Source: Brienomyrus brachyistius (lineage: Eukaryota; Chordata; Actinopteri; Osteoglossiformes; Mormyridae). Taken from it: 64,000 bases of DNA. The position numbers were made by a program, and so were the translations under genes. The notes below the pieces were generated by a model that was given only the letters and a program-made list of their open reading frames with translations, ran no database searches and was not told where the DNA came from. This document shows positions 11,323-25,040 of this stretch, piece by piece. Position 1 is the stretch's first letter; every line of letters starts with the position of its first letter. Where the stretch lies: contig NC_064541.1 of the NCBI RefSeq assembly GCF_023856365.1, positions 20,293,214 to 20,357,213 on the forward strand. Direction: 5' to 3'.

Positions 11323-13243
11323 CTTACACCTGTTCCTTGTTTGCCCCAGTTACAACAAAATTAAGCATTTAAGCATTATATAACAAACACTTGAATATTA
11401 CTGTATTTCTACAAAAAGGATTACTGGAAGTGTCATCAAATAGATAATATAAACTGCTATGATGGTATAGTACAAAAAGAGTAATACTATTTCAAAATAA
11501 TTTTACATCATTGAAACAAAGACTGTAACATAAAATTGTTAGACTGAAGAGTTTCATTCCCCAGGTGACCAGCATGTTGAACCTGCGGTTTTTCTGCCTT
11601 GTATCCAGTGAATTAAATCAGTTTTTAATTGACTTGACATATTTTCTGCACTTCCCATATTTAGACAGCATATAATACACAACAACTACACAGCAGTCCT
11701 CGAGGAGCACGTTAAGAAAGACTGCTTTACAATATACAGTATCTACCAAGGTCAGAACGAAAAGGCATTTAGTTTATGATTTCCTTCCCAAGTATATATA
11801 CTGTAGATGTAAACAAGCACTGTAAAATCTGAAGTGGGTTGGTTATTCCCTGCCTTGCACCCATAACTTCTGGGATAGATTTCGGGAACTAGAAAATATA
11901 TGATATCTATGCAAATAGACAGACAGACGGACACCGACAGAAAGCACAGCTTTTGGGGTTGAGGGTCACATTTAAATGGTTCACACAAACTTTTTGGTTT
12001 CCACATTCCACTGTTCAAACTTTGGCGTGCACTGGTGCTGTCATGAAACTGAAGATACGATATTTAAGTTTTTCGAAGCTCACATTATTGACAATGAATT
12101 CTGACAAATTAGTCTGAGCCCAGTCTGGTGTCTCAGTTAACAGCAAACAGATTAGTGGGGGTTACCTGCAGTACAGAAGGTGTGGCTGAAGGGGCAGGTT
12201 AGGGACGCCCTCAAGGGGATGCGAGGGGAGGGGCGGGGAGGGCGCTGTGACTCTGGGGAGGGTTTAGGAGTGTCGGTATACAAATCCCCCCCCTCTAAAT
12301 GTCATTCCACCTGACCCAGGCAGGCCACTTAACCTTGGTGTGCAAACTGGTCACCCACTTTTAAATAAAGGCTCTACATAAGTCTGAATATGCGTGATTA
12401 CGCCTGATGCCATCCAATCAACTTCTGACTTAAAAACAAATCACCCCGAATTCTCCATTCAATCACATGCCAGTCGGAACGAAAAATATCACTGCTGTTC
12501 AAATGATTTTTGAAACGTGTTTTAATCAGCATTATCACACAAAATAAACATATCATTTAAATACCATTTAAACACGTAAACCATTTGCAGTTTCCTTGTA
12601 TTGCACCGCCAGGGTTTTTGCCAGCAGAAGAAATTTCCAACATCAGTAATGTAAAGGTTAAGCTGGTTACTTTACACACATTTATTAGAAAATAAGAGTT
12701 GAAACATGTCTGAATATGGCGTCCGTGTCCCACACTGTCCCCAGACTTCCTGGCCCCGCTGACAGGGTGGTGGCGAGCCCCTGAATGTCGCATTATACCC
12801 CTGGTGCTTGCTTCGCCCTCCCCCGAAAGACTGTTTAAATGGTTTGGTTTATTATTGGCAGAAGAGGCTAAAGGCTTCTGTCAGCCTCTTTCGGGGAGAG
12901 ACAGGGGCCTTTTCGCGAGGCCTTTAGCGGACAGCTGTCCGCGGCGCTGCCCGACTTTTCATATGGATATGTATGGTAATGGAGGGTGATGGAGTGGAGA
13001 TGAAGCCCCCAGCCCCCTGAACGTGGGTGCCGCGTCTCCTCGCCGCACTTGCAAAGGGCCCCCCCCACAAAAGGAGCAGTAAAAGGGGGCCAGAGTGCCG
13101 CGTCCCTTCGCACTTTTGTGTCCCTGAATTAGTTCTGCAAGCAATGAAAGTGATCTTTTCTGTGCGACAGGGGACGTCTGCCGATGGTAGGGGGAGCTCA
13201 TTAGTACAGGCACTGTTAGGGCCCATAATTGACTGATGCAGAA
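11323..13243. other. Intergenic DNA, no gene recognised
   Basis: An AT-rich stretch, then a G-rich patch at 12180-12260 (GAGGGGAGGGGCGGGGAGGG) that could form a G-quadruplex. No coding exon or RNA gene was seen. Confidence 0.45.
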
Positions 13244-13265
13244 CCCCCCCCCCCCCCCCCCCCCC
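13244..13265. repeat. Poly-C tract (22 C)
   Basis: An uninterrupted C run. A second one, 16 C, lies at 13381-13396. Confidence 0.95.
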
Positions 13266-13539
13266 AGTCTGTCACAACATGCCGGGCACCACTGGCTGCA
13301 CAGAAAACACTTTTCCTTAAAACAGATCCTTATACTTTTATCTGCACTGGTGCTACCTCTCTCCTTTCACACCACCCTCGCCCCCCCCCCCCCCCCTACC
13401 GCCCCCAGGAGCTTGTAAATTGCACATCTCTGTGTTTTTCTTCCCTTTTTTTCACCTTTTGAGCTGCATTTCCTGTTTTATTGAGACCGGGGCCTGGAGG
13501 GGAGAAAAGATCGGAGGGCTTTCATTCATGACCCTTAAA

Positions 13540-13720
13540 GAGTGATTCTAGGGTTTAAATAATTTAATTAACACATAGTTAATATGACTGACGGCTCTTT
13601 TGTCGCCCCTGAGTAGAAAGCGGGCTTTATTGGCACATTTCACAGGGCCGCCGTCGTGTTCCACTTGGCGTTGAGCGGCGCATGTAATAAACACCATACG
13701 TATTAAATATGTGACTCAAT
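13540..13720. promoter_or_regulatory. Candidate conserved non-coding element
   Basis: Unique sequence with AATAATTTAATTAACAC and TAGTTAATATG cores next to GC-rich segments. Enhancer-like, unproven. Confidence 0.3.
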
Positions 13721-14209
13721 ACTGCTGCTGTGTGTCACAGTCTCTCTGAACAGTAGCGAATTCACACACATGTCAAGGAATTACAGCACAGGTCCTAAGC
13801 CCTGCACTTAGCATGACGTGCCGCTTCAAGCCTGAGGAACATTAGCTTACTAAATGTTCACTTCATACAGGTATATACACAGATTAACCATGATCCAGAT
13901 GCAAGATAAATGTATGAGTGGATACATGGATTCACACCTACATTTACACATACACACACAAATATGTATACACAAATATAAACAGAGCAGTGTCATGTCT
14001 TTACAGCCATGTGTATAAACAGTAAGATATACAGGAAAGAACACACGTGACGTGCATGTGTGCATGTGCATATACATACGAAGCCTACATATAAACATTT
14101 TCCGTACCTGCTCTACATCTAGAGGAGCTTCAGAAATCTGCTGCACCTCATCGTTACCTCTGCGATCGTTGTGTCCATCCGATTCGCGCATGTACCTGAG
14201 GACTGTTCC

Positions 14210-14420
14210 CAAGCAAGAGGGCAGCCTAACTGCCTCATTGTTCAATTGGCTGGAAAATGCTGCTTTAATTCTTATGTTAATTGAAACGGACTGATATATT
14301 CCGCGTGCGCACTGGCGAAATGACTGCAAAATAATTTCAATTTATGTCTGATCAGTTACTTCTAAAATTGACACCGCGTTTTATTTTGAATAACTTTCAA
14401 ATGCAGATAATCGGGTAATT
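14210..14420. promoter_or_regulatory. Candidate conserved non-coding element
   Basis: Contains a Sox-type CATTGTTCAATTGG segment, TTTAATTCTTATGTTAATTG and TAATTTCAATTTATG. Unique, non-repetitive, unproven. Confidence 0.3.
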
Positions 14421-15720
14421 AAATATTACTCGAATAAGCATATCTCAATAGTCTGATCATTTTATCTACAGTAATTACTACAGTCCCGTGCAGTGTGGAT
14501 TCTTGCATGTTCCCATAATATATGAGATATAAATCACAATCGCTCTATTAAAAATTCTGCTTAACATTTTTGCAAGGTGTTATTGCTAGACTCCGCAGTT
14601 ATGCAACAAAAGTAATGTAAAACTGAGTGACGATAAAAATGATCTTCGGGGCGCGGAAGCAGAAGGGGGTTAGCGCGCCAATTCGCCGCACATTTGATTT
14701 TGTCAAGCAGCTAAATGGGCTATTCTCCATGGTCCCGTCGCTCACTCACAACTATAGAAATTAGCCCTGCGTTTCTGCGCTCTCACACATGGATGCACAC
14801 ACTTGCATGGACACAAGGAAGGAAAAAAATCCTTTCTTCTGTCAGCATTCCTGGCCAACAATGGCTAGATTAGTGGACGTGAGGGCCTCCTCTGGGGCAT
14901 GCATTGAGGCACAGAATGCCCACGGCAGGAACAGCTGGTTGGGGTTAATGGCCACTGAACTCCTCAGTCGGGCTCTTTCTCTATTGTGTGTTCCACTCAT
15001 GGGAAGGAGGGAGGCCAGTGACAGCCTGTGGGATGCAGGGGACCCCCCCGTACAGCTTTTTTTTTTTTTTTGGGTGGGGGGGGTCATCTATGAGAGTCAC
15101 ACCAAATGCCCCTGCTGTGGGACAGGGGCAATCTGTACTGTCACCAGTAAATATTCACCTCCCACTAAGAACGTGTAGAAAGTGGCAGGGGACACACTGT
15201 ACATGACCCCCCCCTGCCGGGAGGTCAGACGCTAGCGATGGATGGGGGTGCGGCGCAGATCGCGTAATTACTCGGTGGTTATTGCGTGGCGTTGCATTGC
15301 AGGTGAGTGGTGGCATTTAAAAAAAAAAAAAAAAAAACATTTTCTCCTTTAACTTGCATTATTAGCATTATTTTCTTTATTTTAATTTAAATCTTTGTTG
15401 TGGATCCATGCTCTCACATCCGTTTAATGGAAAACATTTCACAAGGCTGTGTGGGTGAATGAACACACACATTAGCGAATGGTTTAACCGGTATCCCATG
15501 ATATTTACGAATATTTACACACAGATACTGTATACAGTCACAGGACACGTGATATTCTGGAAAGACACAGCTAATTACATGTATGTTTAAAGACATATAA
15601 TAGTGACTGAGCACTGGAGAGTGTAGGGTCAGATTGGAAAGGCCCACTGAAACCTGTTTCACGATGCGTGTTACATGTCTGGCCCAGTCTCACATAGGCA
15701 CGTGATCAATGGGGGCCGTC
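14421..15720. other. Intergenic DNA with homopolymer runs
   Basis: Contains a T run (about 15058-15070) and an A run (about 15319-15336). No gene was recognised. Confidence 0.45.
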
Positions 15721-15723
15721 ATT

Positions 15724-15845
15724 TGGCCTTGTGGGTTATGAATCTGGGCCGTTTCCACATTGTTATCGATTCAAACCCTGTGGTCAGCAGAGTAATCGTA
15801 TCACCGTTAGACCCCAACTCCTCCCGGTGCCCAGACTAACCCTGG
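15724..15845 (+). repeat. tRNA-derived SINE fragment
   Basis: The segment CGATTCAAACCCTGTGGTC is a decayed B-box, followed by AGCAGAGTAATCGTATCACC. The same module occurs in better form at 40335-40385, so both belong to one SINE family. Confidence 0.5.
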
Positions 15846-16139
15846 GCTTTGACTCCAAAAATGTCTCTCAAGGAGATCGGATGTTTGCGAACCAACAAAT
15901 ATCCTTTACAAATGGTAACGGACAAAGTTACCTTATCAAGAGAGGCATCCCTTACCATGGGGGGAGCCTCCCCTCCTATGGTCATGCCTGGTGGGGAGGG
16001 GCCGGTCCCTTTACTCTGCCGTGATTGGGTGCCAGCAGGGCATCAGCACCACACCGCTAAGGCGAGCTGAGCTCCGATCGTCCCTCACCCACCCTACCCT
16101 GGCTCCCCCTCCCCACTGCAGCCCACCCCCCGTGGCCCT

Positions 16140-16335
16140 TGATACCCACGCTCATTAGACGCTTGATTATGATGCTGCTCCGGTGTAATGTTTAATCGAG
16201 TCTGACACCTGATTTGCCCCGTTACAAATCCCGTCATGCAAATGGGGCCATTTGTGCGGCGTGATATGGAGAGATGGGCTCCGAAATGAAAGATTAGCTG
16301 AGAGACGAGGCTCCGGGGACGGCTGCCCTGTGCCC
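16140..16335. promoter_or_regulatory. Candidate conserved non-coding element with POU octamer
   Basis: Unique sequence with CGCTTGATTATGATG, TGTTTAATCGAG and an exact octamer ATGCAAAT at 16236-16243. This looks like a developmental enhancer; function is inferred only. Confidence 0.38.
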
Positions 16336-18650
16336 CGCGCTGTGATTACAGAGAGGAGGACAGGCATGTTTACACTGCTCTCCCGCACACGGGAGGAGAA
16401 GGTTAAATGAATGTGCGCCCACCCGCCCCCTCTCAGATTAGGGGTGGAAGGGAAGCGTGCATCTGAGTAAATATCTAATTTCCCCCCCAGAAATCAGAAA
16501 GATTATTTAAAACATGCAGACTCCAGACAAATCAAAAGATTTGTAGCCTTATGCTGTCATTTGTCCAGTGAATTTGGATGTTTGTCACTCATTGTCCAGG
16601 TCTGTGATGTACCTGCAATGTATTAAATGTCTAGAGAATACATAATACATAATAGCACATCGCACTTATATTAAAATGATTAGAACATTTTTAACAAGAC
16701 AATTGCAACAGTGTGAATCAAGACATTTTAAAATACATTTGTTATCATTGCGGGAAGTACACGTATCCATTTTTTATATTTCGCTGTCGCGCTTAGTTAA
16801 GTTTCCTTCGTTCCAGCAGGACTTTAACAGGCTCAGGCACCAAAGGAGCTCGTTTCCCATGTCCTGCTTCCTTATCCCTCCATTTTGCCGGCTCCCCTTA
16901 CCGGTGCTGATAACCACAGTGTATCTTCCCGGTTTGCTTTCGCCTGCCTGTGTTGACTCTCTGGCGAGAGAGAATTCGACTCGCATTGTCCCTGTCCTCC
17001 CAAACACGCTTACAGTATACTTTTCATTTCCTCTTCCTGGCCAGGTCGCCTTTGTCTTCCACTTACAGGAGGCTCCGGTCAGCTGGGTTAATCTGAAACA
17101 CAAACTCACTGAGGTCCACCACATCCCTGTCTTTTCATCACCTCCGTGGGCCTCTTCTCTTTGTTAACAATCACATCCTACCACCTGTCAACGTTTGACT
17201 GCCACTATTGCCCCTCTGATGCCTCCCTTCTACTGCCTCCCTTTGATTGTTTCACTTACTAAGTGCCCCAGCGTACATTTTTCCTTCCATTTATCAAGGA
17301 TTCTCATTTTCTTGTTCTGTCTGAACATATTTTCTGTAGTTTATTTAATCTTTCCCTTAATGGAATCTGTCCCATATTGTCTTTCTGGAGTTTCACCTGT
17401 GCCGATGATACCCGATGCGTCATCTGATATCCTATAAATTTGTCCAGGGGAAGGTGAACTTTTTTAGAATGATGACATCATCATTTGCATCGTCGCCGCT
17501 CACGAGCCCAAGTATCTGCGGACAGCCATACTGCACCTGAGAGGGACGTCTGGGCGAAACCTGCCTGTTAACCTGTCACACCTGAGGAAAAAACACCGGT
17601 ACTCAACCAGTGAATCATTCTTCTGTTTTTTTCCCAACCCCTCCCTCCATCCTGTAAAGAGAGGGGGATGACAGAGACAGGGACCGGAGGATGGGCAGAG
17701 TAATTTCGGAGAAGTGTCTTAGTCCTACTGGCGCCAGTCCTCTGCTTGTAATGTTCCTGGAGCAAACATCCTGGCCGTGTCGTGCTTGGGATTCCGGATT
17801 CCGCAGAACTGCCTATAAATTATGCCCGAATCACCACAGGGGCAAGTATGGAAAGTCCACCGACAGAAAGTCAGAGCTATGAATGCGGGGAATCCTTAAC
17901 TAGTGCCATGTCAGGCATGGAGTGAGCAATGAAGCTGGAATGCTGAGGGAAAATGCAACACTGAAGGCCTGATCATTTAAAAGGTCTGTTTATTATCTGT
18001 GAATGGGATCATTTTAATGGAATGGGATCAGTTTAATAGTTTGCTTCGCATGATAAGAAAGCAAAATGTGTTTTCTGTCACAGATCACATTTGGAAATCC
18101 TTTCAGTGTGAACATTGCCAATCAAAGAATGCATTTTCGTTTGACTTTAACTGAAGTTTCTCCCAAGTCAGCTTCTAAAATTCAAATAAAAACGATAGTT
18201 AGTAAGAATCCCTACCTGAGCTGGATGCTACACACATCCCAGCATGCACATGCACAGACGTTTCTGATGAGCTTTACCACATAATAGTTACATTTTAATA
18301 CCTGTCTTCAGCACACTGTCTACTTCCCTAGGAGCTGGTTTATCCCACAGCCAGCAGTCAGGAAAGTAGAGGTTGACCATGGATATAAAATGATTTAATT
18401 TTGCTTATTTGACAGTAGTGTTTCTGGTAATATGTAAGAAACCATAGCAACTGAAAGCGAGTTCCTTTTATGTTAAATTTAAATGTAACAGTTTCCCAAA
18501 ATCACTTGGAGAAATGTAAAATTATGGATTAGTTGTCAGGTGTGGCAGCCATTATTGATGGCAGAAGAATGTCAAAGTGGCCCAAGACCTGGATCTAAAG
18601 ATCAGAATTTATTACCCAGAATCTCCCAAACAATTTTATCAAAAGCTTAC
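16336..18650. other. Intergenic DNA, no gene recognised
   Basis: A 163-codon + frame at 16676-17167 has no domain and no flanking splice logic, so it is not called. The rest is unremarkable. Confidence 0.45.
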
Positions 18651-19136
18651 TCCAGTGCGACATTTTTTCTGCCATAAATCATTGAGCGAGGATCTATCAG
18701 CGGACAGTAGTCTGAGATAAATGACCAAGTGGAGGAGAGGTCAGCGTGAGTTTTTTCGCTCCCCGCACCCATGCGCTTGGCAGACCTATTTGTTTAAGTG
18801 TATGGATGGTCCTTTTACTGACCTGCGGTGTTTTTAATTTCTGTGACACGCCTTAGAGAGGAGAGACAAACAAGCAAAAAAAAACTCAACGTTTAAGCTT
18901 TTCTGGCAAAAGGGAAGCTAGAGGTAATGTATTGATTGTTAAAACACTCTAGATGCTGCCTGGCAATATATTAAAGTCAGTGAAGGAAACGTATAAAATT
19001 ATTAAGGGAAACATAGCAGTGATCCACTGAATGCTGTGTTTCATGATGACAGAAAGTATTCAGATTGTATAAGATTAAGGATTATATGGTCCGTGCTAAA
19101 GATAAGAATTGGTTCCGGGCGGATGTTCACACCTGT

Positions 19137-19250
19137 AATTTAAACTGTAATTCAAATTAATTGCAATTACTTTAATTAATTGTAATTGAACAATAAATTA
19201 TAATTTGAACTGCAATTTAAATTGCTTTTAATTGTAATTTGAATTTGCCG
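19137..19250. repeat. AATT-rich imperfect inverted repeat
   Basis: About 110 bp made almost only of TAATT/AATTG/TTGAA words, with TTCAAATTAATTGCAATTAC on the left and a partly complementary AATTGTAATTTGAA on the right. It could fold into a hairpin or hold many homeodomain cores. Confidence 0.45.
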
Positions 19251-19782
19251 TATAACAAGCGGGTTGAGCCCTTTGATTAATATTACAGTACCTATAGCGT
19301 GTATAGCGACATAGAAGGTAAGGATTAAGTAGTAGGATTAAGAAGTACCAGGTGATGAAGCATAAACTAATAATTATTGTAATTAAAATTTGTTTGTTTG
19401 TTTGCCCACTTTAAGCCCGACGTTCGTTTTGATGTGAGATTTGCTGCTAAAAGGCACAACCACACATGCTACGGAACATGGACTGATGATGAATGAAATC
19501 GTCAGCATGGTTATTGCCTGCTGGTGGCAGACAGCACAGACTCCCACCTGGAGCCTTATTCCCTTCCTGCACATGGAACCGGGCTGCAGATATATAAATG
19601 CTAAGCCACACTTGTTTGAATCTGTCAGGCACATGGAAGGTGCCCATCCACCATCTTGTCATTGCATTCGGCACTAAGGTCTGGGGCCTTTTAAACAACA
19701 GGGGTCCTGGATTAACGCTGAAATGACACAATCTGGGAGATCTGTATTTCCCCCTGACACGTCACCTATGTTTAATCAGGAC

Positions 19783-19796
19783 GGGGGGGGGGGGGG
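19783..19796. repeat. Poly-G tract (14 G)
   Basis: An uninterrupted G run. Confidence 0.93.
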
Positions 19797-21876
19797 ATCA
19801 TTCATCAGGTGCTGTGGCACAGGAAGCCACCGGATTGTAAATGATTCTCAGCCGTAAAGAGCAGGCGGGAAGGAGCATGAACCAAACTCGCGGCACGTTT
19901 GTGACACTGAGCTAAACAAAGGGATCCTCGCTGTCGATCTACTCCGGCACTTCATTCGTCCAGTCGTTCATTTCTTCATCTGTTTATTAATCCGCTTGGA
20001 GTTTCCTTGCATGAATTGCACTGGCGTGAAGCCACACATACGCTCACACAGCCCAGTATGCCACTGTCATGGTGGATTTTATTCCCCCATTCTATTCATA
20101 TTTGACACCTTCTGGACTAAAGGAGATTTTGAATATGCTCAATCCCTGCAATGTCCTGGAGTCTCATGTTCTACATTTGATTACGTCACAGAGAAATGCC
20201 ACCACAGGTACCACTACACTGTATATATAAATATCATAAGATCAATATGATATGATATGATAAGATCACAATATCAATAACAAGCCTGTAAAATAAATAA
20301 ATTACATAGCCGTGCGATGAACACCATGTGCACTTTCTGACGATTGTGACTTTTTACTAAAGATGAAATACTGCCATTCTTCTTTGCCTACTGACAGCAT
20401 TTGACATCTAATTGTCCAATTAAAGATGTTTTATGAGTCATCTCTCATTCTCAATAGAAGATCTTTGCAAGAGTAAATGTATAGTAGGATCGGGCACTTA
20501 TTCTGTGCGAGCATTGGGACTATCTGTCGATTTCCCATCCTGTTCTTGTAATACAGGGAGATGAGGCTCGAACTAACCATGTGCCATTGGATTGTATGAC
20601 AAGAAAATCAACCAAGTTCACATTCACTGACAATAATCCACTTAAGTCCTTTTAAAACATTAACCATTCCATTGACGGTGGAGTACATATATCTTCCTAT
20701 TTGAGGTGCTGAGGGTCTCGCTATTTTGCTTTAGGTTTATTTTGTAAAGCAGTTTCTGAGAAAAAGTATTTTTTCATGCTCCTGAAATAATCGATTTTTC
20801 GATGTTTTTCATTGGACAGCAACAATATATTATTATGGTATATTATAGCTATACTATAAAATGATATTGTCATCATCATTATAACTTGTAAAGAAGCTAT
20901 ATCATGTGCTACATTGTAGCCACACTATAGAGGTTCTACAGATGACATTTTCTATATTAAAGGAAGTTCTCGTGTTGACCAATGAATACCCTCATTGTCC
21001 AGGAATTGTAATTGTCATACCGTTTAAGTGAAGTGTTATGAAAAAGTTTTTTGTAAAATTGTACTTTGGTGCTTTTTTTCACTCCAAGCACTTTCCTTAA
21101 CACCAATTAAAATTATATTAAAGAGCTACTGGCACGCTTGAAGTTACGATGACTGTCGTTTATAACTCCGGCAGAGGATAAAGGGTAAACTGCCCTCGGT
21201 TAAGCACTACAGCAAACATCGGAGTCAGAGATACTCGACGATAAAGCCAGACAGATGCATCCACAGACGTCAGGGACGCTCCCTCCACGGACCTGCCGGG
21301 TGCCGAAGCTACAAGCCAATTCTTGTCCTAGCTATAAGATTTTTACGGCTTCAGCTACGCAGTGCTTAGGGCTCCGTAAATTTCCCTTTGTAAAGTTCCC
21401 TGAGGAACACTGAACAGTGTTGTCTTTATAGTTCCTGTTTAGGCCAAGTAATAGAGACCCTGTGTTTATTTATCTATTTTAATTATGTCTGATATCTCAC
21501 TATATCACTATATTAGCACAATAAGCTGAGTCACACATGGACATATTACGCTTATGTGCGGGACGCTATGGTGCCCTGGTTCCAAGCATGTTCTTCACTG
21601 GCCCATTGGCGTCTCTGGGAAAGACTGTTTTCACACAGATATTATGTTTTAATGATGAGGTGCTTGTGCAGCCGTGCCTGCTGATGCAATGCATGGTTAG
21701 AGCACAAGTGGCTCTTCCCAGTTTACGATAATCCTGCTGCGGTAATTTGGATCACAACTATGAGCTTCCATTAAAAGTGCTTTCAGCTCACTAACATGGA
21801 GCTAGAATACTTTAAGGCTTATATAGGAGTGCACTGCCCCTGAGTGGACGCAGAACTCTCACAATAAAGGCCTCTT
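19797..21876. other. AT-rich intergenic DNA
   Basis: Short ATGAT/ATATC low-complexity patches (about 20245-20275 and 20820-20870). No gene was recognised. Confidence 0.45.
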
Positions 21877-22276
21877 CCCCTCATATACAGATATCCGTCG
21901 ACTTATATCTGGCCTACATTCAGGAAATGAGGATCTAAGTCAATCTGGACATCTAGCAATCATAGGGGAGAGGTCAAATATACTGTACGTACTGTGTGCT
22001 TTTATCTCAGGAAAAAATTAACATTAACAAGAGTACCCATCTGTTTATCATTGCTGTCAACTACATATATGTATTATAAGTATCAAAGGTTATATATGTA
22101 CTGTGTTCCATTATGCAGATGGCAGTGTAATTGCTTTGTTTCGGTTCTTGATGCCACTCTGCCTGCTTCGGACCAATCGCAGTAAATTTTACTAATGCTT
22201 TTATGGTACCTTGGCCGTAAGTACAATCGGATGTCACTCAGTTGGACATAAGTCGATGGATATCTGTATATAGAGG
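21877..22276. mobile_element. MITE-like element with about 28-bp terminal inverted repeats
   Basis: The left end (21877-21905) reads TCATATACAGATATCCGTCG then ACTTAT. The right end (22247-22276), reverse-complemented, reads the same with about two changes. The 400-bp body has no transposase, so this is a non-autonomous DNA transposon. TATA at both ends fits a TA-targeting Tc1/mariner-type relative. Confidence 0.7.
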
Positions 22277-24035
22277 AATTCTTCTTCTCTTGCTGGTGCC
22301 TTGTTGGATGGCTAGAACATACCCTTGGTTCCCGATGTTCTCCTCATTGGCATCACAGCCAATCTTTCTCTTTGTCAAATGTCACCACCAGTTCAATTAA
22401 TTAATTAACTTAATTAGTTAAATAATTCAATGAGGTATTGATTAGTCAAATGTGCTGCTGGTTGTCGAGTCAACAATTACAGGAGTATATTGGATGGTCA
22501 GTACACATACCGGGGAGACTTTGGAAGAGCTTTTCAATGGTCAGATATAATATCATAGTTTTGTAAAGATAATTTAAATATAATTTTCTTTGGCAGCCTA
22601 AGACATTTCCACGGTACTGTAAATGTATTGCATTTTTGACCCAGCAGAAATTGCCTACCTCACATTTGTTATCCTACTGTTGCCCATTTCATACAGCACA
22701 GCAAGTGTCTGGGTCCCTGAGCTACGGAGTCATATCAAGCTCAGCCCAATGGTAGTAAAATGAGTCCCTGGTGTGCACCAGGCAGATGTGACATTGTAAA
22801 TGGTCAAGGTTAAACATTTGGAATTAAAAAAAAATGACTGCAAGATTGATTAAGCACACAAGGCCTCTAGGAAAGATTGTGGGGGTGACATGACTTATCG
22901 GTGATGGGATTCGCAGGTTTGCCTTGATACTCATGTGGAGGTCAGCTTCATTGAGCATGCGGACACACAATTGGGCATCTCCTAGCCCAGCTAACAAAAT
23001 CAAATAGCAGGATTTATCATTATTTTAGTAAAATGATCTGGTTTTGCACATTTTTCTCTTACCATTCATTTGTGCATATCTTTTTATTAGCACAGGCTAA
23101 TAACCATTTAGCATTCACCATTTCATGCCATTACGAAGGGCCATCGAATCAGAAAACTAAGAAATTCTTCTTGTTGTTAGATCAGGTTTCCAATCATGGA
23201 CACAAGAAAACACTGATTACTCAAAGTACGGCAGACATATTGGAGAGTGCATCAGTGTGACGTAGCTGAGCTGTGAAGTATGTAAAACACAAGGTTTCGT
23301 TTCACCGGGTCTCGCTTTCTTTTCATTGAAATATTATTTCAGTGTTTCTCGAGTCCCCTTGTAGCTGCCGAATGTTAACTTTTGTGTCTGTTCCCATTTA
23401 AGAAGAATCACAGACGAGCATACTTATATGTAGACATTCCCGATTGCCAGCCATGTTGTTATTCACCACAAAGCGTTAAATTACAAGCTACTGCTGTTTA
23501 TATGCAGGACTTTTTGGTGCAAGTTGCTAAGCAACTAGGAATTTGATCTTTCTGTGTATTGTGTGTTTTTTCTCTCTTTTGAACATGCAGTCGTGCGTCT
23601 GCCTCCCTGGTTATTATGGTGGTGGGGCAGTGTTGTTAAAAGAGCTTGTGCTCCGGAGTTAAGGGACAAGAATCTGAAGTGCTACTGATTGGACCTCAAC
23701 ACACCTGTCAGAAACAGTCCCTGTGGTCCAGGCTAATTTCTACTCCATGGCATCCTTGTAGCACCATATAAGGTCATTTGGGAGGAAGATGTTTGAAAGT
23801 GCATAAATAAGTTAATAGTTCGTTTGAAAGAGAGACTGCTGAAATGTAGTTCATTGTTGTCTTGCCATAGTTGAAAAGTAGTTTCCAAAAAGTTGGGTTG
23901 GGTTTCATTTTCAGACGATTTATAATGTTGTCATATGTCAAACAAAAGCCCAGAGAATGTTGCTCACGATGCATATTATTTAAGGTACCTGAAAGCTCTT
24001 CCTTTCCATAAAGGCTTTAAATTCCCACTGTCAGA
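22277..24035. other. Intergenic DNA, no gene recognised
   Basis: A small TTAATTAATTAACTTAATTA patch at about 22396-22425. Otherwise plain sequence. Confidence 0.45.
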
Positions 24036-24039
24036 TTTG

Positions 24040-24215
24040 TGCTGGGCTTTTATTTACATCTGTACCTCCGCCCGTTCAGTTTCAAGACGGCATTTTAAGT
24101 CAACATAATGGGCCCTCAATTACCTGCTCATGAGTAATTATCCCATTGTTTCCACTGGCATGGTACTAATTGCTACTAATTATGTCTAGTAATTTAAAGA
24201 ATAGCGAACCCGTTC
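24040..24215. promoter_or_regulatory. Candidate conserved non-coding element
   Basis: Dense homeodomain cores (CTCAATTACC, GAGTAATTATCCC, GTACTAATTGC, TACTAATTATG) in unique sequence. Among the stronger enhancer candidates here. Confidence 0.4.
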
Positions 24216-24966
24216 AAACAATTTTCAGCTCAGTTTAAACGTAAGTTGTTGCGAAAATTTGTCTTACAAAGAAATACAAAGAAATGACTCAAGCAGGAAA
24301 AGTGTATCATGGAGTTATGAGAACAGAACATGTTCTGTGATGTTTCAAAGCAGAATTACCTGATCGTAATAAATTACTGTAAAAATCCTGCCCTTTGCTT
24401 TTTGTCATGAAACTGACAAGCAATTGCTGTGGTAACCTCAATAATGCGTTTATTTAAAGAATAATGAAAAAAGACGCTTTTTTATGGTATCGGAGATGTT
24501 CCATCAAGAACAAATCTGTTCATGCACAGCGGATACTATTAATGTTGTTTGCTCCAATTTCTAAAGTCTCAAAATCTGCAAAGCCTTTTCAACGGGATTA
24601 TAATGCTAAATGGGCTAACAAAATGTAGGCTTGTATCTGCTGGATGGCAGTGAAAGGATTTCAAACCAGTCCTACTAAGGTTATGAAAGTGATGGTATTT
24701 GACCTGCCAGTGGCACTGTGGCCAACGGGAATCAGATTGTGCTGTAACTCCTGAGACTTGAGTCAGACTTCTATAGGATTCAAGGAGACGCTTCAAGGAG
24801 AAACTTCCCTCAAAGCTTAATAACTGCGATTTTTCAGAAATAGAGAAACGCTGCATGATTCTGAACAGAAATGAGGTCAGTATTACTAGTTCAGTAAAGT
24901 GGATTCTTTTCAAACACAGGTTGGCCAAACCTTTAGAAAAAATGTGTGTGTTCGTGTGTGTGTGTC

Positions 24967-24971
<5 letters not shown>

Positions 24972-25037
<66 letters not shown>
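24972..25037. repeat. (TA)n microsatellite
   Basis: About 33 TA units preceded by a short GT run. Confidence 0.95.

Positions 25038-25040
<3 letters not shown>

Noticed and set aside
11101..11364. Frame encoding VRVRIRIR-type peptide
   Set aside because: It is a translation of the telomeric repeat.
16676..17167. 163-codon plus-strand frame
   Set aside because: No domain, no splice sites in phase with neighbours, low-complexity pyrimidine-rich sequence.
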